From NCBI RefSeq assembly GCF_015711605.1, contig NZ_JABTEZ010000003.1, forward strand, positions 868,001 to 932,000: DNA of 64,000 bases. The letters are read 5' to 3'. The notes beneath the pieces were generated by a model. It was not told the origin of the DNA, ran no database searches, and worked only from the letters and a program-made list of their open reading frames with translations. Source of the stretch: Planomonospora sp. ID67723 (GTDB lineage Bacteria; Actinomycetota; Actinomycetes; Streptosporangiales; Streptosporangiaceae). This document shows positions 42,813 to 51,772 of this stretch, piece by piece. Within the stretch, counting starts at the first letter, position 1. Each line of letters starts with the position of its first letter. The translations under genes and the position numbers were made by a program.

Positions 42813-43808
42813 ATGTTGCTCGACCCCGGCATGGACCTGACCCTGCGGCCCATGCGCTACCCGGACTTCTACGAGCGGTACCGGGCCGCCATCCGCAACA
42901 CCTGGACGGTGGAGGAGGTGGACCTCCACACCGATCTCGCCGACCTGGCGAAGATGACCGACCAGGAGCGCCACCTGATCAACCGGCTCGTCGCGTTCTT
43001 CGCGACCGGCGACTCGATCGTGGCCAACAACCTGGTCCTCAACCTCTACCAGCACGTCAACGCGCCCGAGGCGCGGCTCTACCTCAGCAGGCAGCTGTTC
43101 GAGGAGGCCGTGCACGTGCAGTTCTACCTGACCCTGCTGGACACCTATCTGCCCGACCACGACGAGCGGGTCAAGGCGTTCGCCGCGGTCGAGCACATCC
43201 CGTCCATCCGGGACAAGGCCGAGTTCTGCTTCCGCTGGATCGACTCCCTCGGCGGGCTGCGGCGGCTGGAGTCGAAGGACGACCGCCGGGCCTTCCTGCT
43301 CAACCTGATCTGCTTCGCCGCCTGCATCGAGGGCCTGTTCTTCTACGGCGCCTTCGCCTACGTCTACTGGTTCCGCTCCCGCGGCCTGCTCGGCGGCCTG
43401 GCCACGGGGACGAACTGGGTGTTCCGCGATGAGTCCATGCACATGGAGTTCGCCTTCAGCGTGGTGGACACCGTACGGGCCGAGGAGCCCGAGCTGTTCG
43501 ACGACGAGCTGGGCGCGCAGGTGACGCGGATGCTGGAGGAGGCGGTCGAGGCCGAGCTGGCCTTCGCCGTCGACCTGTGCGGCGAGGGCCTGTCCGGGAT
43601 GAGTGCCGGGCAGATGCGGCAGTACCTGGAGTACGTGGCCGACCAGCGCCTGGCCCGCCTCGGCATGCCGCTCCGGTACGGCACCGCCAACCCCTTCGCG
43701 TTCATGGAGCTCCAGGACGTGCAGGAGCTGGCGAACTTCTTCGAACGGAGGGTTTCTGCGTATCAAGTAGCGGTTGAGGGGAATGTCACATTCGACGAGG
43801 ACTTCTGA
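42813..43808 (+). CDS. nrdB: Ribonucleoside-diphosphate reductase beta subunit, class I
   Basis: A 331-residue radical-generating subunit. Diiron ligands are visible as D67 (FATGDSIVANN), E98 and H101 (FEEAVHVQFY), a Glu in ACIEGLFFYGAF, and Glu/His in FRDESMHMEFAF. The stable radical tyrosine is Y105, at the expected E-x2-H-x3-Y spacing, so a tyrosyl-radical class Ia type is likely. The C-terminal NVTFDEDF docks to NrdA. It is co-transcribed with nrdA. Confidence 0.97.
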   Translation: MLLDPGMDLTLRPMRYPDFYERYRAAIRNTWTVEEVDLHTDLADLAKMTDQERHLINRLVAFFATGDSIVANNLVLNLYQHVNAPEARLYLSRQLFEEAVHVQFYLTLLDTYLPDHDERVKAFAAVEHIPSIRDKAEFCFRWIDSLGGLRRLESKDDRRAFLLNLICFAACIEGLFFYGAFAYVYWFRSRGLLGGLATGTNWVFRDESMHMEFAFSVVDTVRAEEPELFDDELGAQVTRMLEEAVEAELAFAVDLCGEGLSGMSAGQMRQYLEYVADQRLARLGMPLRYGTANPFAFMELQDVQELANFFERRVSAYQVAVEGNVTFDEDF

Positions 43809-43873
43809 TTATCCGTTCCCTCTAAGGGAAACCTCTCGCCGGTAAAGACGACGACGAGGAGGGGACGCCGTCC

Positions 43874-44899
43874 GTGTCGGACTGGATCATCATGCTGGCC
43901 GCCGTACTGGCTGCCGTCGCGGCTGTGGAGGTGGTGAGGCGGGTGCTGCGCTCACGCTTGCTCGGGGAGAAGTGGGTCCTCGCCGGCCCGCTGGTGAGGC
44001 GCTGCACCTGGCCGGCGTTCGCCACGGCCGCCGTGGTGGCCGCCTACACGGTCTACGAGCCGGGCATGGCCGCGGGCGAGGCCAACCAGACGATCCAGCG
44101 GGCCATCAGCCTGATCATGATCGGCTCCGTCACGTGGCTGGTCATCCAGGCGGCCTACGCCGTGACCGACGTCGTGCTGGAGCGGCTGCTCCGGATCGAG
44201 GGCGAGCGCAACCTGCGGGCCCGGCGCATCCGCACCCAGATCGCGCTGGTCCGCCGGGTCGCCTCGGCGGTGGTCATCGTGGTGGCGCTGGGCGCGATGC
44301 TCTTCACCTTCCCGCAGGTCCGCGCGCTCGGCGCCGGGCTCCTCGCCTCCGCCGGCATCGCCGGCGTGGTCGCGGGCATCGCCGCCCAGTCCACTCTCGG
44401 CAACCTGCTCGCCGGGCTGCAGCTCGCCTTCAGCGACGCCATCCGGCTGGACGACGTGGTCGTGGTGGAGGACGAGTGGGGGCGGATCGAGGAGCTCACC
44501 CTGACCTACGTCGTCGTGCGCCTGTGGGACGAGCGGCGGCTGGTCCTGCCCGTCTCCTACTTCACCACCAACCCGTTCGAGAACTGGACCCGGCACGGCA
44601 GCCGGGTCATCGGCCACGTGCTCTTCCGGGTGGACTGGTCCGTCCCGGTGGACGAGCTCCGCACCGAGCTCTACCACGCGCTGCGGGAGCACCCTCTCTG
44701 GGACCAGAAGGACTGGGTGCTCCAGGTCACCGACGTCCTCCCCAACGGCCTGGTGGAGCTGCGCGCGCTGATGAGCGCCGCCGACTCCGCCAGCGCCTGG
44801 GACCTCAAGTGCGACATGCGCGAGCACCTGGTCACCTTCGTCCGGGAGAAGTACCCGGAGGCGCTGCCCAGGTTCCGGGTCGAGACCTCCTCCCCCTGA
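43874..44899 (+). CDS. MscS-family mechanosensitive channel
   Basis: A 341-residue protein with about four N-terminal helices, then the pore helix region ALGAGLLASAGIAGVVAGIA followed by AQSTLGNLLAGLQLAF, the MscS signature, and the beta domain (DDVVVVEDEWGRIEELTLTY, RRLVLPVSYFTTNPFENWTR). It should release ions under turgor stress. The start is GTG 43874 with GAGGAGGGG upstream. It has no operon partner and converges on the beta-solenoid membrane protein. Confidence 0.92.
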   Translation: MSDWIIMLAAVLAAVAAVEVVRRVLRSRLLGEKWVLAGPLVRRCTWPAFATAAVVAAYTVYEPGMAAGEANQTIQRAISLIMIGSVTWLVIQAAYAVTDVVLERLLRIEGERNLRARRIRTQIALVRRVASAVVIVVALGAMLFTFPQVRALGAGLLASAGIAGVVAGIAAQSTLGNLLAGLQLAFSDAIRLDDVVVVEDEWGRIEELTLTYVVVRLWDERRLVLPVSYFTTNPFENWTRHGSRVIGHVLFRVDWSVPVDELRTELYHALREHPLWDQKDWVLQVTDVLPNGLVELRALMSAADSASAWDLKCDMREHLVTFVREKYPEALPRFRVETSSP

Positions 44900-44905
44900 A
44901 GGTCC

Positions 44906-46501
44906 TCAGGGCGTGTTCGAGGGCCGGAGCACCCGGGCGGCCCCGGCGATCAGCGCGGTGGCCAGGATCCAGCCGGAGGCGACCAGCGCCCAGGCCAGCC
45001 ACCGGGTCCAGCCGACAGGCTCCCAGGCGCCGCGCTGCTCGAAGACGCTCACCGGGACCAGCAGGTCCAGCGTGTAGACGAAGGCGCTGAAAGTCCGCAC
45101 ATGGTCTGGATCGATCTTCAGAGGGGGTGCGGCGGAGAAGACCGCCGTGCCCACGGCCAGCAGCACCGCCGCCCAGAGCCCGGCCATCCAGGGGCGGTAG
45201 CCGTACCCGACGGCGCCGTCGAGCAGGCGGCCCCAGAACCGGCCGGCGGGGCTGAGCGTGCCGCGGTGCTCTCGCTGCTTGGCCAGCAGTACCCGGCGGG
45301 CGTCCGGCTCGTGGCCGATCCGCCGGTACCAGGCCGCCAGCTGCTCGTACGGCTGCGGCCTGTAGCCGCCCGGGTCCCGGGAGACCCACGACAGGCGCTG
45401 CGCGACGCTCTGCGGACCGCGCAGTGCCTCGTAGGTGAGGCCGTTGAGGTGGATCCGGTCCGGATAGCCCGGCAACCGGTCGGTCAGGACGCCGATCCGA
45501 GAGTAGGCGAGGTTGACCTCGCCCTCGATCTCCGACGGCCGGAGGATCAGCTCGTCCACCTGCATGTGGCTCAGGTGCAGGGACCGGCCGGGCGCCTTCA
45601 GCACCGCCTGGTCGAACGAGAGGACGCCGTTGACCCGCGCTCCGCGCAGCCGTACCGTGCCCAGGGCGGTGAACCCGGCGCTGAACTCGGCCGCCGAAGC
45701 CTCCAGGAAGTCGGCGTAGACGGCGTGCGACCCGGTGGCCGTGATCGAGGACTCCTGAAGGTAGAGGCCGCCGTGGAACTTCGCCCCCACCAGCCGGAGT
45801 CCGGCCTCGGCGCGCAGGCCCCGCAGGAACGCGCCGCCGTCCACGGTCAGCCCGCCCGCCCACAGCGCCCAGTGACGCTGGTCGTAGCCCCGGCGCAGGG
45901 TGTCCTCCTCGGTGAACGGCTGCATGATGTCCCGGAAGGGCTTCTCCGCGGCGCCGTCCTGCTCGCCGCGCGCACCCAGGCGCGTCTTGGCGAGCCGGAG
46001 CTGGCCGGTGACGTGCGTGTTGTCCAGCCGCATGCCGCCGCCGACGGTGGAGCCGTCGAAGTCCAGCAGCCCGTCGACGGTGCTGCGCGCCGCGCGGACC
46101 CGGCCCATCGTGCAGCCGCGGAACCGCAGGCCGCGGGTGGTCGCGTCGGTGAAGTCGACGATGTCGGGGATGCGGCAGTTGAGGAGGTGGAGCTTGACCC
46201 CGACGGTGGCGTCGGACAGATCCAGCGATCCCGCGATGTTCGCTCCCGCCAGCCGCACGCTCGGGGTCGCACCCGGTTCCGCCTCCTGCGCGCCGAGCAG
46301 CAGCGCGGCCAGGACCTCCGCCCGGACCGTGCGCTCCGGGCCCCATGCCGCCCCGTCCGCGGGGTCGTCGACCGTGGGGTCTCCGGCCCGCAGGTCCACC
46401 CACGCACCCGTCGGGTAGGCGTCCCACAGGAGTCGTTCGGCCGGGCTCAGCCGCCCGAGCGGCCGCAGGCGCGTCCGGCGCCGGACGGGGGATGGAGGCA
46501 C
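44906..46501 (-). CDS. Beta-solenoid (pentapeptide-like) membrane protein, unknown
   Basis: A 531-residue protein. Residues ~80-360 form irregular rungs of alternating hydrophobic and polar residues (VRLAGANIAGSLDLSDATVG, GGMRLDNTHVTGQLRLAKTR, GLRLVGAKFHGGLYLQESSI), like pentapeptide repeats or a right-handed solenoid. A linker containing RIGHEPDARRVLLAKQREHR precedes three C-terminal membrane helices. This organisation occurs in actinomycete proteins, sometimes labelled oxidoreductases without support. The start is GTG 46501 with AGGAG. The function is unknown; a surface-exposed interaction platform is possible. Confidence 0.75.
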   Translation of the reverse strand: MPPSPVRRRTRLRPLGRLSPAERLLWDAYPTGAWVDLRAGDPTVDDPADGAAWGPERTVRAEVLAALLLGAQEAEPGATPSVRLAGANIAGSLDLSDATVGVKLHLLNCRIPDIVDFTDATTRGLRFRGCTMGRVRAARSTVDGLLDFDGSTVGGGMRLDNTHVTGQLRLAKTRLGARGEQDGAAEKPFRDIMQPFTEEDTLRRGYDQRHWALWAGGLTVDGGAFLRGLRAEAGLRLVGAKFHGGLYLQESSITATGSHAVYADFLEASAAEFSAGFTALGTVRLRGARVNGVLSFDQAVLKAPGRSLHLSHMQVDELILRPSEIEGEVNLAYSRIGVLTDRLPGYPDRIHLNGLTYEALRGPQSVAQRLSWVSRDPGGYRPQPYEQLAAWYRRIGHEPDARRVLLAKQREHRGTLSPAGRFWGRLLDGAVGYGYRPWMAGLWAAVLLAVGTAVFSAAPPLKIDPDHVRTFSAFVYTLDLLVPVSVFEQRGAWEPVGWTRWLAWALVASGWILATALIAGAARVLRPSNTP

Positions 46502-46610
46502 GGGAGCTCCTGACCTTTCGCCATACGGATCACGGGGCCTGTCCGCCCCGGGCGGGAAGGGCTCCGGGGCCGGATCATGATCGCAGAAGGGGCCCGGGAG
46601 AATCTATCCC

Positions 46611-47366
46611 GTGCAGATCTCCGATGGTTTCGTCCTGTCCGCCGACGACCACGTCGCCACCCTGCGGATCGACCGCCCGGACAAGCGCAACGCGATGAGC
46701 GCGAGCATGTGGCGGGCGCTGCCCGGGATCCTGGCGCCGCTGGCGCAGGATCCGGCCGTGCGGGTGCTCGTGCTCACCGGAGCGGGCGGCACCTTCTGCG
46801 CCGGAGCGGACATCTCGGAGATCGCCGGGCTCGCCGAGGGCGGTGACGGCACCGGGGCGACCGTCGCGGCCGAGCGGGCGCTGGCCGCCTTCCCCAAACC
46901 GGTGATCGCGATGATCGAGGGCTTCTGCGTGGGCGGCGGCTGCCAGCTCGCCCTCGCCTGCGACCTGCGCCTGGCCGCCTCCGGTGCCCGTTTCGCCATC
47001 ACCCCGGCCAAGCTGGGCATCGTCTACCCGCTCTCCTCCACCCGCCGTCTGGTCGAGCACGTCGGTCCGTCGGCGGCCAAGTTCCTGCTCTACTCCGCCG
47101 ACCAGATCGACGCCGAGAGGGCTCTGCGCATCGGGCTCGTGGACGAGGTCCTGCCGCCGGAGGAACTGGCCGGGCGGGTGTACGGCCTGGCCCGCACGAT
47201 GGCCGGGCGCTCCCAGCTCACCCTGGCCGCCAGCAAGGAGATCGTGGAGGGCCGCGCCGGCGAGGACCGTTTCCGGGAGTGGCAGAGAGCGTCCGCGGAC
47301 GAGCTCGCCGAGGGCGTCGCAGCCTTCCTGGGGCGCCGCCCGCCGAATTTCCCATGGAAGTGGTAA
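46611..47366 (+). CDS. Enoyl-CoA hydratase/isomerase family protein
   Basis: A 251-residue crotonase-fold protein. HVATLRIDRPDKRNAMSASM begins the fold, AGGTFCAGADISEIAGL forms the oxyanion hole and CoA site, and VGGGCQLALACDLRLAASGA the second. AKLGIVYPLSSTRRLVEHVG occupies the place of the catalytic Glu region, where a glutamate is not evident, so the reaction may not be simple hydration. The start is GTG 46611. Probably fatty-acid or branched-chain catabolism. Confidence 0.88.
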   Translation: MQISDGFVLSADDHVATLRIDRPDKRNAMSASMWRALPGILAPLAQDPAVRVLVLTGAGGTFCAGADISEIAGLAEGGDGTGATVAAERALAAFPKPVIAMIEGFCVGGGCQLALACDLRLAASGARFAITPAKLGIVYPLSSTRRLVEHVGPSAAKFLLYSADQIDAERALRIGLVDEVLPPEELAGRVYGLARTMAGRSQLTLAASKEIVEGRAGEDRFREWQRASADELAEGVAAFLGRRPPNFPWKW

Positions 47367-47626
47367 TCCATCGCGCTTTTAGCCATCGGGATATTTTCCT
47401 TTTATGGGAAACGGTCGCATGAGGTTTCTCCGCTTCGGCTGGAGAACTGCTCCAATCGGAGGGGGATCCTTCTACCGATTCGAGGGCGCGCGGACTCCGT
47501 GTTTCGGGTTCCCGCAGATGGAGGCCGTCGTTCCTCCAAGATGCTGCCCGTGAGGACCCTCCAACGTCCCCCTCCTCGCCGGCGAGCCTCGGCTAAGCTG
47601 AACGACAAGTTCGAAAGGGCACTTTC
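47367..47626. other. Intergenic stretch without identified features
   Basis: About 260 bases between the enoyl-CoA hydratase and the coiled-coil gene. It is relatively AT-rich at its left edge and should contain the promoter of the coiled-coil gene. I could not define elements. Confidence 0.4.
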
Positions 47627-48025
47627 ATGCCTACGCTCAAGGAGCGGGTCGCACGTCTGGAGCATGACTTCGTGGAGCTCGGTGCAAACTGCATCAAACG
47701 GTCGACGGATCGCGCCTACGAGGCGGTGACCCCCGTCTTCGCCAAGCTGGAGGAGCTGGACGGGCGGCTCACCCGGGTCGAGCGGTCGGTGCGGGAGATC
47801 AAGGTCGAGGTGGGCTTCCTGCGCGACCACATGATCGCCTTCACCGGTCGGATGGACCGGATGGACGCGCGGATGGACCGTCTGGACGACCAGATCGAGG
47901 AGCTCGGCGCCCGCCTGGACGGGCGGATCGACGAGCTCGGTACGCGGGTCGACGCCCTGGCCGAATCCAACGCGGCGATGTTCCAGGCGATCCTGGAGCG
48001 ACTGCCGGCGAAGGCCCTGTCGTAG
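47627..48025 (+). CDS. Coiled-coil protein, unknown
   Basis: A 132-residue protein almost entirely made of heptads (LEELDGRLTRVERSVREIKV, MDRMDARMDRLDDQIEELGA), predicted to form a long parallel coiled coil. There is no membrane segment or enzymatic motif. GAAAGGG precedes ATG 47627. Similar short proteins occur beside restriction or toxin genes, but no such partner is visible here. The gene ends at a strong bidirectional terminator. Confidence 0.7.
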   Translation: MPTLKERVARLEHDFVELGANCIKRSTDRAYEAVTPVFAKLEELDGRLTRVERSVREIKVEVGFLRDHMIAFTGRMDRMDARMDRLDDQIEELGARLDGRIDELGTRVDALAESNAAMFQAILERLPAKALS

Positions 48026-48097
48026 CCGTTCCACGAACGGGCACGGCTCCGCACGGGCACGCGGACCGCATCCCTGCGGACGAGATGAGGCGAGATC

Positions 48098-48135
48098 AAG
48101 GCCCGGCCTCCCGGATCACCGGGAGGCCGGGCCTT
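48098..48135. terminator. Perfect 17-bp bidirectional terminator
   Basis: Arms 48098-48114 and 48119-48135 are exact reverse complements around an ATCA loop, with AA/TT at the base. It separates the coiled-coil gene from glgC, which converge on it. Confidence 0.85.
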
Positions 48136-48186
48136 GCCGCTGTCTCGTCGCGGTGGGCCGCCGGAGGCGTGGGCTTCGCTCTCCCC

Positions 48187-49413
48187 CTAGCGGTCGATGA
48201 TCTCGTTCTTGCCGATGACCACGACGCCGCCCCGGGTCACCGCGAAACGGTTGCGGTCCTCTTCGAGGTCGAAGCCGATCCGGGCGCCGTCGGGGATGAT
48301 CACGTTCTTGTCGATGATGGCCCGCCGTACGATCGCACCCCGCCCCACCTTCACGCAGCCCATCAGCACCGAGTCCTCGACGGTGGAATGGGAGTGCAGC
48401 ACCACGCCGGGGGAGAGGACGGAGCGCTCGGCGAGGCCGCCGGAGACGATCACGCCGGGGGAGACCAGCGAGTCGATCGCCCGCCCCACCCGGTCGCCGT
48501 CGTTGTGCACGAACTTGGCCGGGGGAAGCGGGTCGTGGCCGGTGTAGATCGGCCAGCGGTCGTTGTAGAGGTTGAAGACCGGGTGCGCCGCGATGAGGTC
48601 CATGTGGGCCTCGTAGTAGGCGTCCAAGGTCCCCACGTCGCGCCAGTAACCCCGGTCGCGCTCGGTGGAGCCGGGCACCACGTTGTCGGCGAAGTCGTAG
48701 ACCTCGGCGCTGCCCGCCTTGACCATCATCGGGATGATGTTCCCGCCGAGGTCGTGCTTGCTGGTGGGGTCGAGCGCGTCCTCCCGGAGCGCGTCGATCA
48801 TCGCCTGGGTCCGGAAGACGTAGTTGCCCATGGACGCGTAGACCTGGTCGGGCGCGTCCGGCAGGCCGACGGCGTCCTTGGGCTTCTCCCGGAAAGCCAC
48901 GATCCGCCGCCCGGCCGGGTCGGTCTCGATCACCCCGAACTGGTCGGCCAGTGAGAGCGGCTGCCGGATCGCCGCCACGGTCACCTCGGCGCCGGAGTCG
49001 ATGTGCTGCTCGACCATCTGCCGGGGATCCATCCGGTAGATGTGGTCGGCGCCGAACACGATGACGTGCTCGGGCATCTCGTCGTAGATGAGGTTCAGGT
49101 TCTGGAACAGGGCGTCGGCCGATCCGGAGAACCAGCGCGGCCCGAGCCGCTGCTGCGCCGGGACCGGCGTGACGTAGTTGCCCAGCATCGCCGAGAGCCG
49201 CCAGGTGCGCGAGATGTGCCGGTCGAGGCTGTGGTTCTTGTACTGCGTCAGCACGACTATCTTCAGATAGTGGCCGTTGGCGAGGTTCGACAGCACGAAG
49301 TCGATCAGCCGGTAGATCCCCCCGAACGGCACCGCGGGTTTGGCCCGATCCGCCGTCAGCGGCATCAGCCGCTTGCCTTCACCGCCGGCGAGCACGATCG
49401 CGAGGACTCTCAT
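48187..49413 (-). CDS. glgC: Glucose-1-phosphate adenylyltransferase
   Basis: A 408-residue ADP-glucose pyrophosphorylase, the first step of glycogen synthesis. [20 protein letters not shown] is the nucleotidyl-transfer site, [20 protein letters not shown] and [20 protein letters not shown] follow, and a C-terminal left-handed helix ([20 protein letters not shown]) holds the effector site. It is divergent from the glycogen synthase gene 49 bases away. A -10-like TAAGGT ends seven bases before ATG 49413, suggesting a leaderless message. Confidence 0.97.
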   Translation of the reverse strand: MRVLAIVLAGGEGKRLMPLTADRAKPAVPFGGIYRLIDFVLSNLANGHYLKIVVLTQYKNHSLDRHISRTWRLSAMLGNYVTPVPAQQRLGPRWFSGSADALFQNLNLIYDEMPEHVIVFGADHIYRMDPRQMVEQHIDSGAEVTVAAIRQPLSLADQFGVIETDPAGRRIVAFREKPKDAVGLPDAPDQVYASMGNYVFRTQAMIDALREDALDPTSKHDLGGNIIPMMVKAGSAEVYDFADNVVPGSTERDRGYWRDVGTLDAYYEAHMDLIAAHPVFNLYNDRWPIYTGHDPLPPAKFVHNDGDRVGRAIDSLVSPGVIVSGGLAERSVLSPGVVLHSHSTVEDSVLMGCVKVGRGAIVRRAIIDKNVIIPDGARIGFDLEEDRNRFAVTRGGVVVIGKNEIIDR

Positions 49414-49462
49414 GTCAAGGACCTTAACCCGCCGGGCAGGCCTGAAACACTAGGCTGCGCTC

Positions 49463-50650
49463 ATGCGCGTCGATCTGCTGAGTCGTGAATATCCTCCGGA
49501 GGTCTACGGCGGGGCGGGGGTGCACGTCGAATACCTCGCCGCGGAACTGAGGCGGCTGGCCGACGCCCGCGTCCGCTGTTTCGGGGCGCCGCGCTCCGAG
49601 CCCGGCGTCGAGGCCTACCGGGTGCCGGGCGGGCTGGAGACGGCCAACGCCGCGCTGCAGGTGCTCGGTGTGGACCTGGAGATGGCCGCCGGGTGCGAGG
49701 GCGCCGACCTGGTGCACAGCCACACGTGGTACGCCAACTTCGCCGGTCACGTGGCCAAGCTGCTGTACGGCACGCCGCACGTGGTCACCACGCACAGCCT
49801 GGAGCCGCTCCGGCCGTGGAAGGCCGAGCAGCTCGGCGGGGGATACACGCTGTCGTCGTGGGCCGAGCGGACCGCGCTGGCGGGCGCGGACGCGATCATC
49901 GCGGTCTCCGAGGGCATGCGGCGCGACGTGCTCGCCTGCTACCCGGAGATCGCCCCGGAGCGGGTCTCGGTGATCCACAACGGCATCGACACCACGGAGT
50001 ACGCCCCCGACCGCGGCACCGACGTCCTGAAGAAGCACGGCATCGACGAGCGCAGGCCGTACGTCGTGTTCGTCGGCCGGATCACCCGGCAGAAGGGCCT
50101 GGTCCACCTCCTGCACGCCGCGCGGGACTTCCACCCCGACGCCCAGCTCGTGCTCTGCGCGGGCGCGCCCGACACACCCGAGATCGCCGCCGAGGTGAAA
50201 GGCCTGGTCCGCGGCCTGGAGCGGGACGGCGTCATCTGGATCTCGGAGATGCTGCCGCGCCCCGAGGTGATCCAGATACTCACCCATGCGACCGTGTTCG
50301 TCTGCCCCTCGATCTACGAGCCGATGGGCATCGTGAACCTGGAGGCGATGGCCTGCGAGACCGCCGTGGTGGCCACGGCCACCGGCGGCATCCCCGAGGT
50401 CGTGGCCGACGGGGAGACCGGTCTGCTGGTCCCGATCGCCCAGTCCGCCGCGGACGGCACGCCGGACGACCCCGCCCGGTTCGCCGCCGATCTCGCCGAG
50501 CGGGTCAACAGGCTGCTGGCCGACCCGTCGCTCGCCGCCGGGCTGGGCCGGGCCGGGCGGGCCCGGGCCGTGGAGCACTTCTCCTGGGCCCGGATCGCCG
50601 AACGCACGATGGACCTCTACCGGTCGGCCGTGCAGCCGGCCCGCCCGTGA
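49463..50650 (+). CDS. glgA: Glycogen synthase / alpha-maltose-1-phosphate synthase (GT4)
   Basis: A 395-residue GT4 glycosyltransferase. LSREYPPEVYGGAGVHVEYL is the family start, VISEGMRR-like AVSEGMRRDVLACYPEIAPE and VFVGRITRQKGLVHLL form the C-terminal Rossmann part, and CPSIYEPMGIVNLEAMACET is the donor site. In mycobacteria this type (GlgM) makes maltose-1-phosphate from ADP-glucose for the GlgE pathway; the name glgA is the traditional one. It is divergent from glgC, which supplies its donor. A -10-like TAGGCT is six bases before ATG 49463. Confidence 0.93.
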   Translation: MRVDLLSREYPPEVYGGAGVHVEYLAAELRRLADARVRCFGAPRSEPGVEAYRVPGGLETANAALQVLGVDLEMAAGCEGADLVHSHTWYANFAGHVAKLLYGTPHVVTTHSLEPLRPWKAEQLGGGYTLSSWAERTALAGADAIIAVSEGMRRDVLACYPEIAPERVSVIHNGIDTTEYAPDRGTDVLKKHGIDERRPYVVFVGRITRQKGLVHLLHAARDFHPDAQLVLCAGAPDTPEIAAEVKGLVRGLERDGVIWISEMLPRPEVIQILTHATVFVCPSIYEPMGIVNLEAMACETAVVATATGGIPEVVADGETGLLVPIAQSAADGTPDDPARFAADLAERVNRLLADPSLAAGLGRAGRARAVEHFSWARIAERTMDLYRSAVQPARP

Positions 50651-50724
50651 CGCGGAGGCTCAGAACCTGATCGCCGGCCGGCGGCTGCCCGCCTGCGGCG
50701 GTGACCTCGTGCTCCGGGCCGGGC

Positions 50725-51540
50725 TCAGTCCTCGGCCAGCACGCTCCCGTAGGCGCGGGCCGCCAGGTCGGCGATGAGTCCGTGCGCGCCCAGGGGGTCG
50801 GCGAACTCGACGCCGGCCTCCGCCGCCGCGGCGCTCACCACGTCCGGGCCCGCCTCGTGGCCGATCAGGCAGGGGGACAGCGCGATGCGCTCGGCGCCGA
50901 CCCCGCGCAGCCGCTCGGCGGCGTCGGCGACGGTGGGCGCGCCGTCCAGGGACGCGACCAGCACGGGCAGGGTCAGGCGCGAGGCCAGCAGCACGGCCGT
51001 CGGCTGCGCCTCCACCGCCGCGCCCTCGCCGCCGACGGTGGCCAGGATGACCGCGTCCACCGGGCTGGAGATGTTGAGCAGCCGCATCCTGTCCGCGCGG
51101 GCGAGGCCCTTCTCCGCGAGGCGGATGTGCAGCGCCTCGGCGAGCAGCGGGTGCGGTCCGAGCGAGGCGGTGACGGTCACGTTCGCCCCGCTCTCCTCGA
51201 CCGCCCTGGCGATGAGCCGGTCGGCGCCGGAGAGCGGCCCGGTCAGCAGCGGCACCACGATGGCGGCCACGCCGTCGGCGGGCCTTTCACCTGCGGCGGC
51301 CTCCAGTTCGGAGGTCAGCTCCTTGGCGTCCTCGCCGAGGCCTGCCAGGCGGACCTGGATCTGCGGGTTGTCCACCCGGACCATGGCCGCGAGCTCGGCG
51401 GCGGCGCCCGACGCGTCACCGGGTACGGCCAGCACCAGCGCGGGTGCCTCGGGCGGGAGCTGGGAGGGCACGGGCCGGCGGTGCCGGCCGGAGGGCCGGG
51501 CGGCGCGTCCGCGCACGGGGAGGCTGGAACTCTCACTCAC
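50725..51540 (-). CDS. CbiX/sirohydrochlorin chelatase-like protein lacking the usual catalytic His
   Basis: A 271-residue protein starting at GTG 51540, set by a leaderless promoter (ATGACA at 51578-51573, 18 bases, TAGAGT at 51554-51549, eight bases, GTG). The two-lobed CbiX fold is recognisable: AAELAAMVRVDNPQIQVRLA, GVAAIVVPLLTGPLSGADRL, TASLGPHPLLAEAL and AERIALSPCLIGHEAGPDVV. Where active chelatases have AHGSRDP, this protein has AVPGDAS. It may therefore be inactive or act on something other than sirohydrochlorin. No siroheme genes are adjacent. Confidence 0.75.
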   Translation of the reverse strand: MSESSSLPVRGRAARPSGRHRRPVPSQLPPEAPALVLAVPGDASGAAAELAAMVRVDNPQIQVRLAGLGEDAKELTSELEAAAGERPADGVAAIVVPLLTGPLSGADRLIARAVEESGANVTVTASLGPHPLLAEALHIRLAEKGLARADRMRLLNISSPVDAVILATVGGEGAAVEAQPTAVLLASRLTLPVLVASLDGAPTVADAAERLRGVGAERIALSPCLIGHEAGPDVVSAAAAEAGVEFADPLGAHGLIADLAARAYGSVLAED

Positions 51541-51548
51541 ACGCGCGA

Positions 51549-51578
51549 ACTCTAGGCCCCTTTCGGACACTTTGTCAT
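51549..51578 (-). promoter_or_regulatory. Promoter of the CbiX-like gene
   Basis: Minus strand ATGACA (51578-51573), an 18-base spacer and TAGAGT (51554-51549), ending eight bases before the GTG start. Five of six -35 bases match the consensus. Confidence 0.5.
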
Positions 51579-51706
51579 TGAAAACGGCAGCAATTCCGTC
51601 ACAACCCGCTGACACCCCGGTGAACATGCCTCCCACCAGGGGCTCCGGCCCCCGGAGCACGCCCGCGGACGCAGCCACGGGCACGACTCGCGGAGGACGT
51701 CCACGG

Positions 51707-51731
51707 CCGGGCGGTCGCCATGACCGCCCGG
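51707..51731 (-). terminator. 10-bp hairpin after the GNAT gene
   Basis: CCGGGCGGTC (51707-51716) pairs exactly with GACCGCCCGG (51722-51731) over five bases, about 40 bases downstream of the acetyltransferase stop. Confidence 0.6.
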
Positions 51732-51772
51732 GTCCCGAGGACGGGCGGAACCGGCCTCCGGCCGGGCGGGGG

